Shown piece by piece: positions 17,188 through 27,369 of a stretch of 64,000 bases of DNA (position 1 is the stretch's first letter; the number at the start of each line of letters is the position of its first letter). Location: assembly GCF_014337925.2 (NCBI RefSeq), contig NZ_CP143423.1:2820501-2884500 (forward strand), read 5' to 3'. The DNA is from Roseobacter fucihabitans. Its GTDB lineage: Bacteria > Pseudomonadota > Alphaproteobacteria > Rhodobacterales > Rhodobacteraceae. The notes beneath the pieces were generated by a model. That model saw nothing but the letters and a program-made list of their open reading frames with translations. It had not been told where the DNA came from and did no database searches. The position numbers and the translations under genes are program-made.

Positions 17188-17537
17188 TTGCCGTGATATT
17201 CGAAGTCGAACCCGCAGAGGGGCGCAAGGAGGATTACCTTGCGATCGCCGCCAAGATGCGCCCAATGTTGCAGGAGGTCGAGGGGTTCATTTCCGTGGAA
17301 CGGTTCCAGAGCCTGACCAACCCCGACAAGATCCTGTCGCTGTCGTTCTTTGAAGACGAGGCGGCGTTGAAACGCTGGCGCACTCTGAGCGCGCATCGCG
17401 GGGCGCAAAGCGACGGGCGCGCCGGGGTGTTTGCGGGCTACCGCCTGCGCGTGGCGGGTGTGATCCGGGATTACGGCATGTTTGATCGCGATCAGGCCCC
17501 CGAGGATAGCAAAGCGGCCCACACGGTGGCACCCTAA
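17184..17537 (+). CDS. Antibiotic biosynthesis monooxygenase (ABM) domain protein
   Basis: A 117-residue protein with the ABM dimeric alpha-beta barrel: IAVIFEVEPAEGRKEDYLAIAAKM, VEGFISVERFQSLTNPDKILSLSFFEDEAALKRWR, then HRGAQSDGRAGVFAGYRLRVAGVIRDYG. It starts with GTG overlapping the stop of the NIPSNAP-like gene, so the two are translationally coupled. Such proteins may be cofactor-free oxygenases, haem-degrading proteins or stress proteins. It ends convergently, overlapping the end of the TRAP permease gene by 4 bases. Confidence 0.82.
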   Translation: MIAVIFEVEPAEGRKEDYLAIAAKMRPMLQEVEGFISVERFQSLTNPDKILSLSFFEDEAALKRWRTLSAHRGAQSDGRAGVFAGYRLRVAGVIRDYGMFDRDQAPEDSKAAHTVAP

Positions 17538-18934
17538 CCCGCGAGCGAGGGTAGGAAGAGAACGATCCCGGGGAAGGCCACCAACAGCGCGATGGTCACA
17601 CCATCGGCGATGAAAAACGGCGTCACACCCTTGAACACGTCCTGCACGGTCAGGTCATCGCGCACGCCCGCCACCACAAAGCAGTTGAGGCCAATGGGCG
17701 GGGTGATCAGACAGAATTCCGCCATCTTCACCACCAAAATCCCGAACCAGATCGCGCACATCGGCCCGGACATGCCAAAGGCGCTGTCGGCGGCGGCGAC
17801 GTTTTCACCACCATTGAGCGCCATGACCGCCGGATAGACCACCGGCAGCGTCAGGAGCAGCATGCCGATGGCATCCATAAACATGCCCAGCACCGCATAG
17901 GCCAGCAGGATGCAGATCAGGATCAGCATCGGCGACATTTCCAGCGAGGTGATCCAATCGGCAAAGGCCTCGGGCAATTCGGCAAACCCAAGGAAGCGCA
18001 CATAGATCAGCACGCCCCAGATGATCGAGAAGATCATCACTGTGAGCTTGGCCGTATCGAGCAGTGCGCTTTTAAGTTGCGGCCAGCGCATGCCACGATA
18101 GAGCGCCATCAGGAAGATGATAAACGCGCCGATGGCGCCGCCCTCGGTCGGTGTGCCCCAGGCATCGCCGAAGGGGTTGTAGACAAAGAAGATAATGATC
18201 ACGACCACTGCGAAAATCGGCAAGGCGGGGGGGAGTGATTCAAAGCGTTCACGCCAGGTGAAACCGCCCACCGGCGGACCGACGTTCTTGAAAATCATCG
18301 CAATGCCGATGATCAGCGCAGCGTAAACCACGGCGGAGAACATGCCCGGCAGGAACCCTGCGAGCAACAGTTTGCCCACGTCCTGTTCTACGATGATGGC
18401 ATAGATCACCAGGATCGCCGAGGGGGGGATGAGCGAGGCGAGCGTGCCCCCTGCGGCGACCACACCGGCGGCGAATTGTTTGTTGTAGCCGATTTTGAGC
18501 ATCTCGGGGATGGCGATGCGGGCGAATACGGCGGCTGTTGCGACCGAGGCGCCTGATACGGCGGCAAACCCGGCGGTGGCAAAGACCGTGGAGACCGCCA
18601 GCCCGCCCGGCACCCAGGCGATCCAGCGTTTGCAAGCGGTGAAAAGGGCGGTGGTGAGTTTGGCGTGATAGGCCATATAGCCGATCATGATGAAGACCGG
18701 GATCAGGCTCAGCACCTGTGCCGAGACCTTGGAATGCGGCGTGAGACCGGCGATCTTGACGCTGATCTCAACGGCTCTCCAGAAGCGTTCCGGGTCGTAG
18801 TCAAACCCGTTCCAGCGCAACCACACGAGACCCACAAACCCGGCCAATGCGGCGGCAAAAGCCACGCGCATGCCCAAAACGACGAAGGTCAGCAGGCCCG
18901 CACTGACCCATAATCCGATTTCGATAGGTTCCAT
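17534..18934 (-). CDS. TRAP transporter large permease subunit (DctM family), second system
   Basis: A 466-residue polytopic membrane protein. DctM marks include AAVSGASVATAAVFARIAIPEM, GGTLASLIPPSAILVIYAIIV, GTPTEGGAIGAFIIFLMAL and CLITPPIGLNCFVV. It is somewhat longer than the DctM of the first system and clearly diverged from it. It overlaps the DctQ gene by 1 base (TGATG). Confidence 0.92.
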   Translation of the reverse strand: MEPIEIGLWVSAGLLTFVVLGMRVAFAAALAGFVGLVWLRWNGFDYDPERFWRAVEISVKIAGLTPHSKVSAQVLSLIPVFIMIGYMAYHAKLTTALFTACKRWIAWVPGGLAVSTVFATAGFAAVSGASVATAAVFARIAIPEMLKIGYNKQFAAGVVAAGGTLASLIPPSAILVIYAIIVEQDVGKLLLAGFLPGMFSAVVYAALIIGIAMIFKNVGPPVGGFTWRERFESLPPALPIFAVVVIIIFFVYNPFGDAWGTPTEGGAIGAFIIFLMALYRGMRWPQLKSALLDTAKLTVMIFSIIWGVLIYVRFLGFAELPEAFADWITSLEMSPMLILICILLAYAVLGMFMDAIGMLLLTLPVVYPAVMALNGGENVAAADSAFGMSGPMCAIWFGILVVKMAEFCLITPPIGLNCFVVAGVRDDLTVQDVFKGVTPFFIADGVTIALLVAFPGIVLFLPSLAG

Positions 18935-19563
18935 CAGTCCGCCCCGTCCAAGCTTTCGGCCTCAAGGCGCGCCTGTTCCGCCACGCTCAGGTTCAGTGGC
19001 ACGGCCACCGGATTTTCCAGCCCCAGTACCAGCGCGCGCCCGTAGCCCCAGGTTTGCAGGAGCAGCCGCAAAGTCAAAACTCCGAACGCGACCGGCACCA
19101 CCAGCTTGGAGGGCCAGACCGGCAAGCCGACGTCAATCGAGCTGTCCCGGCTGCACCAGGGGCGCGCACAATCAAACGAGCGGTCGAAGTGTTCCCACGC
19201 CCCCCATGTGAGCGCGACAATGACCAAAAGTATCAACAACACCGAGACCAGTTCGAAAAACCACAGCATGCGCCCCTTGAGCGCGCTGACCAGCATATCC
19301 ATGCGCACATGGGTGCCGTCGCGTTGAACATAGGACACGCCCATGATCGCGATAATCGGCATCGCCGCCTCAATGTAATCGACATATCCGGCCATCGGGG
19401 AGGCAAAGAACTTGCGCCCCGTCACCGAATAGGCGGCCAGAAACATCAGCGAAAAAATCGCCAGACCACTGAGCAGAGCGCAGAATTTTTCCAGTGGTAA
19501 TAATGCACGGTCCAGCCTGCTGAGCAGACTGGAATCTTCGAGCACGGCTGCGGATCCCGCCAT
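18934..19563 (-). CDS. TRAP transporter small permease subunit (DctQ family), second system
   Basis: A 209-residue protein with four predicted membrane helices (ALLSGLAIFSLMFLAAYSVTG, AAMPIIAIMGVSYVQRDGTHVRMD, LVSVLLILLVIVALTW and KLVVPVAFGVLTLRLLLQTWGY). The RDGTHVRMD stretch is a DctQ hallmark. The N-terminal 30 residues are cytoplasmic, and the C-terminal tail after LVLGLENPVAV is longer than usual. It lies between the dctP-like and dctM-like genes of the same operon. Confidence 0.88.
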   Translation of the reverse strand: MAGSAAVLEDSSLLSRLDRALLPLEKFCALLSGLAIFSLMFLAAYSVTGRKFFASPMAGYVDYIEAAMPIIAIMGVSYVQRDGTHVRMDMLVSALKGRMLWFFELVSVLLILLVIVALTWGAWEHFDRSFDCARPWCSRDSSIDVGLPVWPSKLVVPVAFGVLTLRLLLQTWGYGRALVLGLENPVAVPLNLSVAEQARLEAESLDGAD

Positions 19564-19590
19564 CGCTCTGCCCCCTTTTTAGGATTGAAA

Positions 19591-19617
19591 AGGCCGCCCC
19601 CTTGTGAGGAGCGGCCT
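19591..19617 (-). terminator. Stem-loop after the second DctP gene, terminator-like
   Basis: AGGCCGC and GCGGCCT pair over 7 bases around a 13-base loop, and on the minus strand are followed by TTTTC. It lies 6 bases after the binding-protein stop and before dctQ, so it probably attenuates the membrane-subunit genes relative to the binding protein. Confidence 0.65.
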
Positions 19618-19623
19618 ATGCCT

Positions 19624-20640
19624 TTAGCTGCCGCTCTTGGCATCAGCGAGCGTTTTGACCACCAGATCATAAAGCTCCTGACCCGGCAGGCCCTGCGCTT
19701 CCATATCGGCAATCCACGCATCCTTGGCCGGATCTGCGGCCTTGGCGCGGAACTCCTCGATCACGGCCGCGTCGATCTCGACTTTCTGCACGCCCTTCTC
19801 TTCAAGTACGGAATCCCATTTCTTTAGCAATTCACCGTAGTTCGCCAAATAATGGTCAATCGACTCCGACACCGAACTATCCAAAGCCTCGCGCTCGGAA
19901 TCGCTCAAGGAGTCATAGGCGTCGATGTTCACCACAACCGGGCAATTCACCGTGCCGGGGTTGAGGTTGGCCGTCCACCAATCCGCTTGATTGATCGTGC
20001 CAAAACTCAGATGCGCGTGCTGGGCAAAAGCCACCGTGTCGACCACGCCGCCTTCCATCGCCTGGTAGGCTTCGGTCGCCGTCACGGATGTCGGCACACC
20101 GCCAACGGCGCGGAACGCTTCGCCCAAACCGCCCGTAGCGCGGACCCGCATGCCTTCGAATTCGGCCAATTCATCGCGCGGCTCGCCGGTGCCGACGATG
20201 TTATATTGCGGCATCGGCGAGGTCATCAACAGCTTGGCGTTCCACTGCGCCATTTCCTCGGTCGCGGCAGGATGTGCGTAAACCGCAGCGGAAACCGCAA
20301 CTTCCTGCTCCAGGTTCTCAACACCCAGGAACGGCAGTTCAAGCACGGTGATCACGCGGTTTTTGTCCGGGTGATAGCCCGCACAGAACTGCGCCATCTC
20401 AAAGGCACCGATGGAAATCCCATCGAGGTTTTCGCGGTTCTTGGACAGCCCGCCATAGCTGACGTTCATGATGAATTCGCCGTTGGTTTTCTCAGAAACA
20501 AGTTCCGCCAGTTTTTCGACATGTTCGGTAAAGGCGCGACGCTTGCCCCAGACGGAAACGTTCCACTCGGTCGCTGCGGCCTCAGAGACAAAGGCAAAGC
20601 TGATCGCGGCGACGGCCGCACCCGAAAGATATTTGTTCAT
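19624..20640 (-). CDS. TRAP transporter substrate-binding protein (DctP family), second system
   Basis: A 338-residue periplasmic protein with a signal peptide (MNKYLSGAAVAAISFAFVSE, cleavage near AAA-TEWN). Family features: FVSEKT-type dimerisation helix region LAELVSEKTNGEFIMNVSYGG, FEMAQFCAGYHPDKN, FEGMRVRATGGLGEAFRAVGGVPTSV with the ligand-binding arginine, and EGGVVDTVAFAQ. It is only distantly like the first system's DctP. The ligand is probably a carboxylate; no adjacent catabolic gene indicates which. Confidence 0.9.
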   Translation of the reverse strand: MNKYLSGAAVAAISFAFVSEAAATEWNVSVWGKRRAFTEHVEKLAELVSEKTNGEFIMNVSYGGLSKNRENLDGISIGAFEMAQFCAGYHPDKNRVITVLELPFLGVENLEQEVAVSAAVYAHPAATEEMAQWNAKLLMTSPMPQYNIVGTGEPRDELAEFEGMRVRATGGLGEAFRAVGGVPTSVTATEAYQAMEGGVVDTVAFAQHAHLSFGTINQADWWTANLNPGTVNCPVVVNIDAYDSLSDSEREALDSSVSESIDHYLANYGELLKKWDSVLEEKGVQKVEIDAAVIEEFRAKAADPAKDAWIADMEAQGLPGQELYDLVVKTLADAKSGS

Positions 20641-21086
20641 TTGATTTCTCCCTTTTTGCGCGCCTCAATGAGGGCGCGCTTGGCGCAAAGCTAGCGAAGC
20701 CTGCGCGCAGTGCCAAGCCCTGATTAGTAGCGTGCTCAAGACGGGTTGCGGGTTTGATTCTGCGCATCCGCGTGATTTTTACAGACGACTTTCCGTCACG
20801 ATGCCCTACACCCGAGATGGGCAAGCCTCCAAAGACGCCCAAAACAACGCGTCATTGTTGACATGGAATAAACTGAGTTTGTTTTATAAAAACGAGATTT
20901 GTCGGCTCACTTTACACATTCCTTATCGAGAACAGAAAATTATTTACAGCGAAACCCTTATATTTCTGTACCTTATTCCTTTCTTTTCAAATCGCGGTAT
21001 GATCCCGCTCGGAGGGGATGTGTTACCGGTGCACCGCAATTTCGTGCCCACCCTCCGATATGTCACGACCCAAGGGAGGAGCCTTC
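20641..21086. other. Divergent intergenic region between the TRAP operon and acs
   Basis: 446 bases, notably AT-rich from about 20850 to 20990. No gene is supported; the short open frames do not resemble proteins. It holds a candidate plus-strand promoter at 20858-20887 and the ribosome-binding site AAGGGAGGA (21072-21080) of acs. The 200-base distance from that promoter to the acs start would give a long leader. Confidence 0.5.
20858..20887 (+). promoter_or_regulatory. Candidate sigma70-type promoter for acs
   Basis: A perfect -35 box, TTGACA (20858-20863), is followed after 18 bases by TTTTAT (20882-20887). The -10 match is moderate. It is the best promoter-like sequence upstream of acs. 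Confidence 0.4.
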
Positions 21087-23051
<1,965 letters not shown>

Positions 23052-23076
23052 TCGCCTCCAAAGGCGCAAGGACTTC

Positions 23077-23103
23077 GGGCCGGCTCTGTTCAGGGTCGGC
23101 CCC
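23077..23103 (+). terminator. Likely intrinsic terminator after acs
   Basis: GGGCCG and CGGCCC can pair around a 15-base loop, followed by CTTGTTTG. It lies 26 bases after the acs stop. The loop is large and the T tract impure, so strength is uncertain. Confidence 0.5.
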
Positions 23104-23232
23104 TTGTTTGCCCCCGATCCCCTCGGAATTAAATCCCTTGCCCTCCCTGCCCCGTGACATAGGTTCCACGCAAAGATAACAGGACGCCATCCATGACACA
23201 CCCGCGCGCAGAAATGATGAGGACAAGGTCGC

Positions 23233-23745
23233 ATGACCTCTGAACAAGAATACTTCGCGCCCTCGCCGGAAAATCACGCCGATCTGCGGCGCGCTTTTGG
23301 CTGCTTTGGCACCGGCGTGACGGTTGTGACCATACAGACGGCGGATGGACCGCTTGGCATGACGGCGAATTCCTTTTCGTCGGTGTCACTCACGCCGGCG
23401 CTGGTGCTTTGGTCTCCGGCTCTGGCTGCGCGCCGCCATGATCCCTTTGCGCAGGCCGAGCATTTTTGCATCCATATCCTTGGTGAAGACCAATTGGCGC
23501 TCGCGCGGCACTTCGCAACCAATGGCGATGGTTTTGACGCGTTCGACTGGTCTGCGGGGCCTTTGGGCGCGCCCCGGTTGGCCGGGTGTCTGGCGGAGTT
23601 TCATTGCACAAGATTTGCGCGCTACCCCGCGGGGGATCATTCGCTGATCCTTGGAGAAATCCAGCAGGTTTTCCATGCACAAACACATGGGCCCGGTCTT
23701 CTCTTCAAACGCGGTCAGTTCGGCCGTTTCACAGCGGATGCGTGA
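23233..23745 (+). CDS. Flavin reductase family protein (HpaC-like)
   Basis: A 170-residue FMN-binding split-barrel protein of the flavin-reductase-like group: LRRAFGCFGTGVTVVTIQT, GMTANSFSSVSLTPALVLWSPA, HFCIHILGEDQLALARHFA and DHSLILGEIQQV are the standard blocks. Members reduce free FMN or FAD with NAD(P)H for a partner monooxygenase, or are oxidoreductases by themselves. No partner oxygenase lies next to it. It ends 10 bases before the convergent tamB end. Confidence 0.85.
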   Translation: MTSEQEYFAPSPENHADLRRAFGCFGTGVTVVTIQTADGPLGMTANSFSSVSLTPALVLWSPALAARRHDPFAQAEHFCIHILGEDQLALARHFATNGDGFDAFDWSAGPLGAPRLAGCLAEFHCTRFARYPAGDHSLILGEIQQVFHAQTHGPGLLFKRGQFGRFTADA

Positions 23746-23754
23746 GGCAAGCCG

Positions 23755-26700
23755 TTAATAGTCGCGCTCGAAAAACAGCCCGATGCCAGTGTTGCCATCA
23801 TTCTCAACCGTGCCGCGCGCCTTGAGCGAGTCCGTCAGTTCCAGGTTAATGGATAATTCGGTCTCGCCCCCTCCGGTAAACACATCCGTATATATTGTGT
23901 CCGTGAGGTATTTACCCGCCCGCACCGCCGCTTCGCCGTCATCCGTGGTGGTGACGTCAAAATCATCCAACCCGAACCCTTCACGCAGGTTCCCAACCAA
24001 TCCAACACCGCCGCGCCCGGCCAGCTGCGCCACCGCATTGGCCAGCTGCAACGCCTGAAAGCCGGAAATTTCGCTCAGGTTACGACCAAAGAGCAGTTGC
24101 GACAGGACCTCATCCTCTGGCGCTTCGGGCACGGATTCAAACCGCACTTCCGGCTCATCCACCGGACCCTCCACCACAATGCTGGCGGTGCCATCATCGG
24201 TATCTGAGAGCGTCTTGAAGAAAACAAAAGGCACCAGGTCGCCCTGAAACTGGATGGAACCTTCATCAAGGACGAACCGCTTGCCCAGAATGTCGATCCG
24301 TCCGCGCACCAGATCGAATTGACCGGCCGAAATCACCCGCGCCGTGGAGCCGGTGATGTCCAGACTGCCGCCCAGTTCCGCATCGACACCGCGACCGCGC
24401 ACGAAGATCTTGTTGGGCGCATTGATCCGCAATCCAAGGCCATAGACGCTCCCCGCACCGCCGCCCGCCTTGGTCTCCGGTTCCGGGATCACCCCGGCCC
24501 GCCCGCGCGTCGCCGTCACCGATCTGGGTGCCCCGACGTGGGTGATCTCGGGAATATCGCCAATGCTGGTCAGACCGGAGGAGGGAACCGACACCAGCGT
24601 TTCGCCGATGTTGATTGTACCGCCAATACGCGCGCCACCGCTCAGCGGACCCGTCACAGCGATGTCGCCGCTGATCAGGGTCGAAAACAAACGCGGATCC
24701 GATAGGGCGACGTTGTTCAATGCAATATCTAGATCTGCTGCCAGCGAGGCAAGGTTGACCCCACCCTCCACTGCAAGCGTGCCGCCACCATCAACCGCGC
24801 TGTTGAGATCAATCTGTGCGTTGCTGCGCGCCAGCTGGATCGTCGTGGCCAGATCGACCAGCGTCAGGCGCAGGTTTGGCGCGGCAAAAGTCGCCCCGGT
24901 CGTCGAAATACGACCCGAAATCGCCTCCAGCCCCGGCGCGCCCTTGGCGGTCAGATCAAATTGCGCCTGTCCCTGCAAGCTGCGCGGCTCCAGAAACGGC
25001 TCTGACAGACCGAGCGGCAAGGATCCAACGATCCCGAGGTCCAACATCCCGTCTTCGCCGACGCGCCCCGCGATATTGGCCTGCGTGCCTGACGGCCCTT
25101 GTGCGGCGGTGTCAATCTGCCATCCCGCGCCGTCTTTCTCGGCGTCCCCCTCTATTGAGAAGGGTCCCGCGATCTTGGGCACCAGCACGCCGATATCAGG
25201 CATGGCGGCGGAAAAGGCGACGGCGGCCTCTGGCCCCGTGGCCAGCCCTGCCACGCTCACTTCGGATTGGAACGGCCCGGCGGCATCAACGTCCACATTA
25301 TATCCGGCCTCGGTAAGCCAAACCCGTCCATTGGCATTCAACGGGCCGTTGATTGACGGCACCAGCGGCTGCACCTCTGGCACAGATAACGTGAAGCGCA
25401 CATCGGTTTGCGGCCCCGTAGCTTTGCCCTTGACGCTCAGCCTGCTGTCAAAGGGCGCATTGGCCAGCGCGTCCACGCTCCAGCCAAGCGCGTCCTGCGT
25501 GGCCTTTGCATCCAGCGTGAGCGGGCCGGAATACTCAGGGGCCACCAGGGCCACATCACTCAGCCGCGCCAGGATATCAACCGCACCGGCATCGGTTTGC
25601 AGCTTCACGTCCCCTGTGATGTCCAGCGCCGCATTCCTGAGATCCAGATCGTTGATATACGTCCCGGTCTCGTCGCGCCGCGCCTGCATCGACAGGATGG
25701 TTTCCCCGGCCATGACCGCATCCGCCTGTTCGATATCAACCTTCAAATCCCGCGTGGTGCCCTTGATGGTCAGATCGAACATGCTGCTCAACGGGGTGAT
25801 ATTGCCCGCAACATCCAGACGCGCGGCTCCGGCGATGGGTTGCCCTGCAAGCCCGGCAAACCGTGACAGATCGCGCGCCTGCACATTGAGATCAAGATCG
25901 GTTGGAAAGCCGCCCTCCAGACCCTGTATGGTCACATCCCCGGCAAGCCCGTAATCCGCTCCCGCCAGTTCCAGCCCGGTAATCCGGATCGGTTGGTCTT
26001 GGGTATAATCAATCCGGGCTTTGCCGGTGATATCCTGCCCCAGCGCCTCTGCCGCCTGCGGATCCTCCAGCGCCAGCCCGCGCGTTGTGAGGTCCAGATC
26101 GCCGAGGAACCGACCCAGCGTGCCCGTTTCACCGCTCAGCGTGCCATCCAGCGCCAGCTTGGTGTTCTCAAACCGAATACCTTCGCGCGCAAAATCCGTG
26201 ATGTCGAAGGCACCGCGAAAGGCATCCCCCGAGGCGGCGTCGTAATCCACGCTGAGCTTCACCAATTGCACCGTCGTCGCAACATCAGAGCCCGGCAACA
26301 GAACCGGGGTGCCGTCGGCCTGCGCGATAGTGCCATCCACATCGATGAATTCCGGCCATTGCGCGCTGTTGAGCTTGACGCGCCCGGCCAGTTGCACCGC
26401 CTTGGCATCCAGATCGAAATCCGACACGTCAAGGGTCCCATCCGCGCCGCGCAAGGCGTCCACCCGGATGGCCACGCGGGTGCCGAAGAAGTCGCGCGAC
26501 TGCGGGGCGACCAGTGCCGTTATGTCCCCGCCCAGATTGGCCCTAATGCGCCTGTCAGGCAGCGCGCCTTCAGTTTCGACCGGCAGCGCGGTCAGACTCA
26601 CCTGCCCCGCCACACGTTGGGTGCCATCTGTGGCCAGGCCGATATCGGCGGTGAAATCATCCAGCGGCCCGGTCCCTGCAACCGTCAAATCGATGGAGGG

Positions 26701-27369
26701 CTGCCCCGGCAGGTTCATCAAACGCCCGGCAATGCCGCCCGAAGCCTCATCCAGTTGGATTTCCACATTGATGGCGGAATCCGCCCGCGCAAAGCTGCCT
26801 TTGATGACATAGGCACCTTCGGTATTATCCACGCGGTTGGCGGTCAGATCGATAAACGCGCCTTCATCATTGAGTTGCACCGAGGCGCGCACACCCAGAG
26901 CGGCCTGCGCACCGAGGATGGGTTCGCCCAGATCAATGCGCGTCACTTCGAACTGCGCGATGTTCACCGAGACCGGTAAATCCGGCAAGGCGAAGGGGGC
27001 CGCTTCGGCGGCGGGCACCTCCACGCTATCATCGGCCTCTGGCAAGCGCGGCAGATCAAGGGACGCAGCCTTGAGGCTCTCGACCTCCAGCTGCCCGCGC
27101 AGCAACGCCAGCCTGCTCCAGTTCAGCGTCACATCTTCCAATGTGAGCCAGATGCCCTGGTCATCCGCAATCGTCATCTGCTCAAAAGAGGCCTCAGAAC
27201 TCAGCGCACCGGCAAATCCGGTGATGCGCACCTCGCGCCCGGCCCCGGACAAAAGGTCCTGTATGGTGCGCGTCAAAAAGCCGCCGCCGTCCTCATCCTG
27301 TGCCGTAACCGTGACAGGGAACAGCAAGGAGATAACCACCAGCCCGCGTATGATCCAGTTTGAACGCAT
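23755..27369 (-). CDS. tamB: TamB, inner-membrane-anchored bridge protein (DUF490)
   Basis: A 1204-residue AsmA-like protein spanning the periplasm, which works with TamA and is implicated in outer-membrane protein insertion and phospholipid transport. There is an N-terminal anchor (WIIRGLVVISLLFPVTV), then a very long beta-rich body of repeated hydrophobic strands, and the conserved C-terminal TamB domain (about 850-1204) with GGSLDITGSTARVISAGQFDLVRGRIDILGKRF, VLSQLLFGRNLSEISGFQALQLANA and a terminal GIGLFFERDY. The ATG at 27369 overlaps the tamA stop (TGATG), so the two are co-translated. Confidence 0.9.
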   Translation of the reverse strand: MRSNWIIRGLVVISLLFPVTVTAQDEDGGGFLTRTIQDLLSGAGREVRITGFAGALSSEASFEQMTIADDQGIWLTLEDVTLNWSRLALLRGQLEVESLKAASLDLPRLPEADDSVEVPAAEAAPFALPDLPVSVNIAQFEVTRIDLGEPILGAQAALGVRASVQLNDEGAFIDLTANRVDNTEGAYVIKGSFARADSAINVEIQLDEASGGIAGRLMNLPGQPSIDLTVAGTGPLDDFTADIGLATDGTQRVAGQVSLTALPVETEGALPDRRIRANLGGDITALVAPQSRDFFGTRVAIRVDALRGADGTLDVSDFDLDAKAVQLAGRVKLNSAQWPEFIDVDGTIAQADGTPVLLPGSDVATTVQLVKLSVDYDAASGDAFRGAFDITDFAREGIRFENTKLALDGTLSGETGTLGRFLGDLDLTTRGLALEDPQAAEALGQDITGKARIDYTQDQPIRITGLELAGADYGLAGDVTIQGLEGGFPTDLDLNVQARDLSRFAGLAGQPIAGAARLDVAGNITPLSSMFDLTIKGTTRDLKVDIEQADAVMAGETILSMQARRDETGTYINDLDLRNAALDITGDVKLQTDAGAVDILARLSDVALVAPEYSGPLTLDAKATQDALGWSVDALANAPFDSRLSVKGKATGPQTDVRFTLSVPEVQPLVPSINGPLNANGRVWLTEAGYNVDVDAAGPFQSEVSVAGLATGPEAAVAFSAAMPDIGVLVPKIAGPFSIEGDAEKDGAGWQIDTAAQGPSGTQANIAGRVGEDGMLDLGIVGSLPLGLSEPFLEPRSLQGQAQFDLTAKGAPGLEAISGRISTTGATFAAPNLRLTLVDLATTIQLARSNAQIDLNSAVDGGGTLAVEGGVNLASLAADLDIALNNVALSDPRLFSTLISGDIAVTGPLSGGARIGGTINIGETLVSVPSSGLTSIGDIPEITHVGAPRSVTATRGRAGVIPEPETKAGGGAGSVYGLGLRINAPNKIFVRGRGVDAELGGSLDITGSTARVISAGQFDLVRGRIDILGKRFVLDEGSIQFQGDLVPFVFFKTLSDTDDGTASIVVEGPVDEPEVRFESVPEAPEDEVLSQLLFGRNLSEISGFQALQLANAVAQLAGRGGVGLVGNLREGFGLDDFDVTTTDDGEAAVRAGKYLTDTIYTDVFTGGGETELSINLELTDSLKARGTVENDGNTGIGLFFERDY

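Noticed and set aside
24470..25954. A 494-codon plus-strand open frame inside tamB
   Set aside because: It is serine- and proline-rich shadow coding opposite a clear TamB gene.
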